Both the position numbers and the translations under genes were made by a program. A stretch of DNA of 64,000 bases from Winogradskyella eximia (GTDB taxonomy: Bacteria > Bacteroidota > Bacteroidia > Flavobacteriales > Flavobacteriaceae), in assembly GCF_003386165.1 (NCBI RefSeq), contig NZ_QRDV01000006.1, positions 1 through 64,000 of the forward strand, written 5' to 3'. Of the stretch, positions 62,269-64,000 are shown piece by piece (position 1 is the stretch's first letter; each line of letters opens with the position of its first letter). The notes under the pieces are model-generated. The model was not told where the DNA came from. It worked only from the letters and a program-made list of their open reading frames with translations, and searched no databases.

Positions 62269-63330
62269 TTACTTTTTTTTACAAACTAATATGGTGTGGT
62301 ATTCACCAACATTAATATCTTCTTCGAGAACAAGACCTGCCTTGTCAATTAATTTTAAAAACACTTCTGCAGGATACATTTTGCTGTTTCCATTTGCCAT
62401 TACTGTGAAATACAGAGAGGTTGCTTCTAATACAAATTTAGCATTGTCAAATCTTTGTCTGTCTGTAAAGGTTTCCATAATTAACAATTCGGTATTGTCG
62501 TCCATAGACTTAACACAGGTAGATAATATCTTCAGAATTTCCTCTTCAGAAAAACAATCTAAAAATTGACACATCCAAATAGTATCTGCACCTGTTGGAA
62601 TTGATGGATTATCTTTTAACCAATCTATTTCATAACCAGAAACCCTCTTTTCAAAGCCTTCATTTTTTACATTGTTAAGAGCAACATTTAATTGACCAGG
62701 TAAATCAATTATTTTAATGGATACGTCTTCGTTGTATTTACAAGAGCTTATGGCAAATTTTCCTGTATTGCCACCAATATCAAATATGGTTTTAGGATTA
62801 GTTCTAAACACTATTTCTAAAGCATCATTAAATATAGCATCCGAATAATGGTGATCGAATTCAAACCAAGATTTTTTAACCTCAGGCGTCAATTGAGATA
62901 AGCCTTCATAAACGGTATCCCAATTACCAAGTTCTTTTAAACCCTCTGGTTTTCCTGTTTTGATGGCGTCATTTAAATGGAATAATCCTTTATAGCACAC
63001 TTCATTTGTAAAGTTAATATTAACGTTTACAGTTTCGTTATAATTTAAAAAGTAACCTGTGGTTGTTAATTCAAAATTTCCTGAATCGTCTTTACTAACA
63101 ATTTCAGAACTTTCAGCTATTTCTAATAAAACACCAAGTCCATAAACACTTATTGAAAGTTCTTTTGAAAGCTCTTCTATGGTAATACCGCCTTTTTTTC
63201 TTCTATCAAAAATTAAACTAAAAACACCAAGTTTTCTCAATGAAACTGTTGCTTGAAACACAAAGGGTGCAAAAGCAATTTTTTGTGCTTCTTGAATTGC
63301 ATCAATAGCTCTCAATGACGTATTTTCCAT
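62269..63330 (-). CDS. O-methyltransferase-like SAM-dependent enzyme
   Basis: The 353-aa protein has an N-terminal winged-helix dimerisation domain (about 15-100; LRKLGVFSLIFDRRKKGGITIEELSKELSISVYGLGVLLEIAE) and a C-terminal Rossmann domain with KTIFDIGGNTGKFAI (about 190-205) and IWMCQFLDCFSEEEIL. This is the plan of plant-type O-methyltransferases and acetylserotonin methyltransferases. The usual catalytic His is not obvious: QFLDCF stands where LHDW is common. It may methylate the aryl head group. It is 6 bp from the half-KS gene. Confidence 0.83.
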   Translation of the reverse strand: MENTSLRAIDAIQEAQKIAFAPFVFQATVSLRKLGVFSLIFDRRKKGGITIEELSKELSISVYGLGVLLEIAESSEIVSKDDSGNFELTTTGYFLNYNETVNVNINFTNEVCYKGLFHLNDAIKTGKPEGLKELGNWDTVYEGLSQLTPEVKKSWFEFDHHYSDAIFNDALEIVFRTNPKTIFDIGGNTGKFAISSCKYNEDVSIKIIDLPGQLNVALNNVKNEGFEKRVSGYEIDWLKDNPSIPTGADTIWMCQFLDCFSEEEILKILSTCVKSMDDNTELLIMETFTDRQRFDNAKFVLEATSLYFTVMANGNSKMYPAEVFLKLIDKAGLVLEEDINVGEYHTILVCKKK

Positions 63331-63339
63331 AATATATTT

Positions 63340-64000
63340 TTATTCGTTATTTACTTTTTTAAATATTGCCGCTAAATTACTGCCTCCAAAACCAGAAGCT
63401 GTTTTAAGGAAAATATCCATTTTTTTAGTTGTTGTTTGCGTTATTACATTTATGGGCTGAGAGACACCTAATTCTTCAAACCCTAAAGAGGTATAAAGGG
63501 TATTATTATTTAGTGAATGCATGCCAATAATGGTTTCTAGTAAACCTGAAGCGCCTAAAGTATGTCCAAAATAGCCTTTTAAACTGTTTAGAGGAACCTC
63601 ACCTAAACCTAATCTATTGAAGGCGATGGCTTCCATTTCATCATTGAAAGGTGTTGCGGTTCCGTGAGCAGAAATGTAATCAATACGCTCATTAGTTATG
63701 TTAGCTTCTTTTATGGCTGATTTTATACTTCTAAACAAACCTTCTCCAGTTCTAGAAGGTCCTGAAATATGATTAGCATCATTACATGAGCCTTCTCCTA
63801 AAATGGTTACGGCTTCTTCTGCTAAATTTAATTTATCATTTGTAACAAAAACACTTGCGGCTACTTCACCAATATTAATTCCTGTTCGGTTTTTACAGTA
63901 AGGTTTACAACGCTCGCTACTAAGTGCTTGAAATGAATTAAAACCAGATAAAATAAATTTAGTTACCATATCTCCGCTCACAATAAACACATGGTCATAA
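63340..64000 (-). CDS. Beta-ketoacyl-ACP synthase, C-terminal part (cut by window end)
   Basis: The frame is open to the right edge; the first complete codons visible read YDHVFIVSGDMVTKFILSGFNSFQALS. Visible are NIGEVAASVFV, His motif ISAHGTATPFND, second His motif GYFGHTLGASG and the ending TASGFGGSNLAAIF. The nucleophile Cys would be just beyond 64000, so activity cannot be judged. An internal GTG at 63990 is not the real start. It is a second full ketosynthase of the cluster, 9 bp upstream of the methyltransferase gene. Confidence 0.9.
   Translation of the reverse strand, partial: YDHVFIVSGDMVTKFILSGFNSFQALSSERCKPYCKNRTGINIGEVAASVFVTNDKLNLAEEAVTILGEGSCNDANHISGPSRTGEGLFRSIKSAIKEANITNERIDYISAHGTATPFNDEMEAIAFNRLGLGEVPLNSLKGYFGHTLGASGLLETIIGMHSLNNNTLYTSLGFEELGVSQPINVITQTTTKKMDIFLKTASGFGGSNLAAIFKKVNNE

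Noticed and set aside
1..64000. CRISPR arrays, insertion sequences, rRNA operons, integrases
   Set aside because: I found no regularly spaced repeats, no transposase or integrase motifs and no rRNA sequence.

Overview
The window is a contiguous piece of a low-GC Bacteroidetes chromosome, almost certainly a (probably marine) member of the Flavobacteriaceae. Support: a PorP/SprF type IX secretion protein next to a type B sorting domain, a 287-aa RpoD without region 1.1, TANNTTTG-type -7 promoter boxes, weak or absent Shine-Dalgarno sequences, several forced TTG/GTG starts, signal peptides ending in xxAQ, and gene orders typical of the family (tig-clpP-clpX; pdxJ / CBS protein / nadK / DUF6089 / uppS / bamA / two ompH / murI). 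I see no prophage, insertion sequence or CRISPR array.

Layout. 1-1.1 kb: end of a T9SS-secreted protein and its PorP partner. 1.2-3.4 kb: a VWA lipoprotein and a SIMPL-like protein. 3.6-6.5 kb: a LytS/LytTR-type two-component system with a TPR-rich sensor. 6.5-9.2 kb: small membrane protein, DUF2797, GH3-family protein. 9.5-13.0 kb: ClpX, ClpP and trigger factor (minus strand). 13.1-16.1 kb: holin-like protein, MORN/TonB-C protein, alpha/beta hydrolase, PdxJ. 16.2-24.6 kb: CBS protein, NadK, DUF6089, UppS, BamA, two OmpH/Skp chaperones, MurI (envelope biogenesis). 25-30.6 kb: gamma-carbonic anhydrase, S21, RpoD, AsmA-like protein, queuosine-precursor transporter. 30.6-33.6 kb: a HPPK-deoxynucleoside kinase fusion, methyltransferases, a 41-codon membrane ORF, palindromic repeats and a 152-bp MITE-like element. 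33.7-36.7 kb: MutS, then tRNA-Gly and tRNA-Leu with a clear promoter and terminator.

36.8-46.1 kb is a sugar-acid catabolic locus: a divergent LacI regulator, twin palindromic operators, a TonB-dependent receptor without SusD, a GH63-type hydrolase, a sodium/solute symporter, glycerate kinase and mannose-6-phosphate isomerase. The last two enzymes dispose of exactly the two halves of mannosylglycerate (digeneaside, a red-algal osmolyte), so I propose uptake and degradation of this compound. A gutted GNAT acetyltransferase gene lies inside the operon.

46.1-64.0 kb, all minus strand and tightly packed with overlapping or nearly abutting genes, is a flexirubin/aryl-polyene-type pigment cluster that runs off the right edge. 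It has an AMP-ligase, a C45 N-terminal-nucleophile lipoprotein, a phytoene-desaturase-like oxidoreductase, a giant MMPL exporter fused to an acyltransferase and a degenerate methyltransferase, a GT2-DUF2062 protein, a hotdog dehydratase, a beta-barrel protein, a LolA-like carrier with a LolB-like lipoprotein, a NodB deacetylase, a ketosynthase/chain-length-factor pair, ACP, a half-size ketosynthase-like protein, an O-methyltransferase and a further ketosynthase cut by the window end. The likely logic is ACP-bound polyene synthesis, aryl tailoring, then export to the outer membrane.
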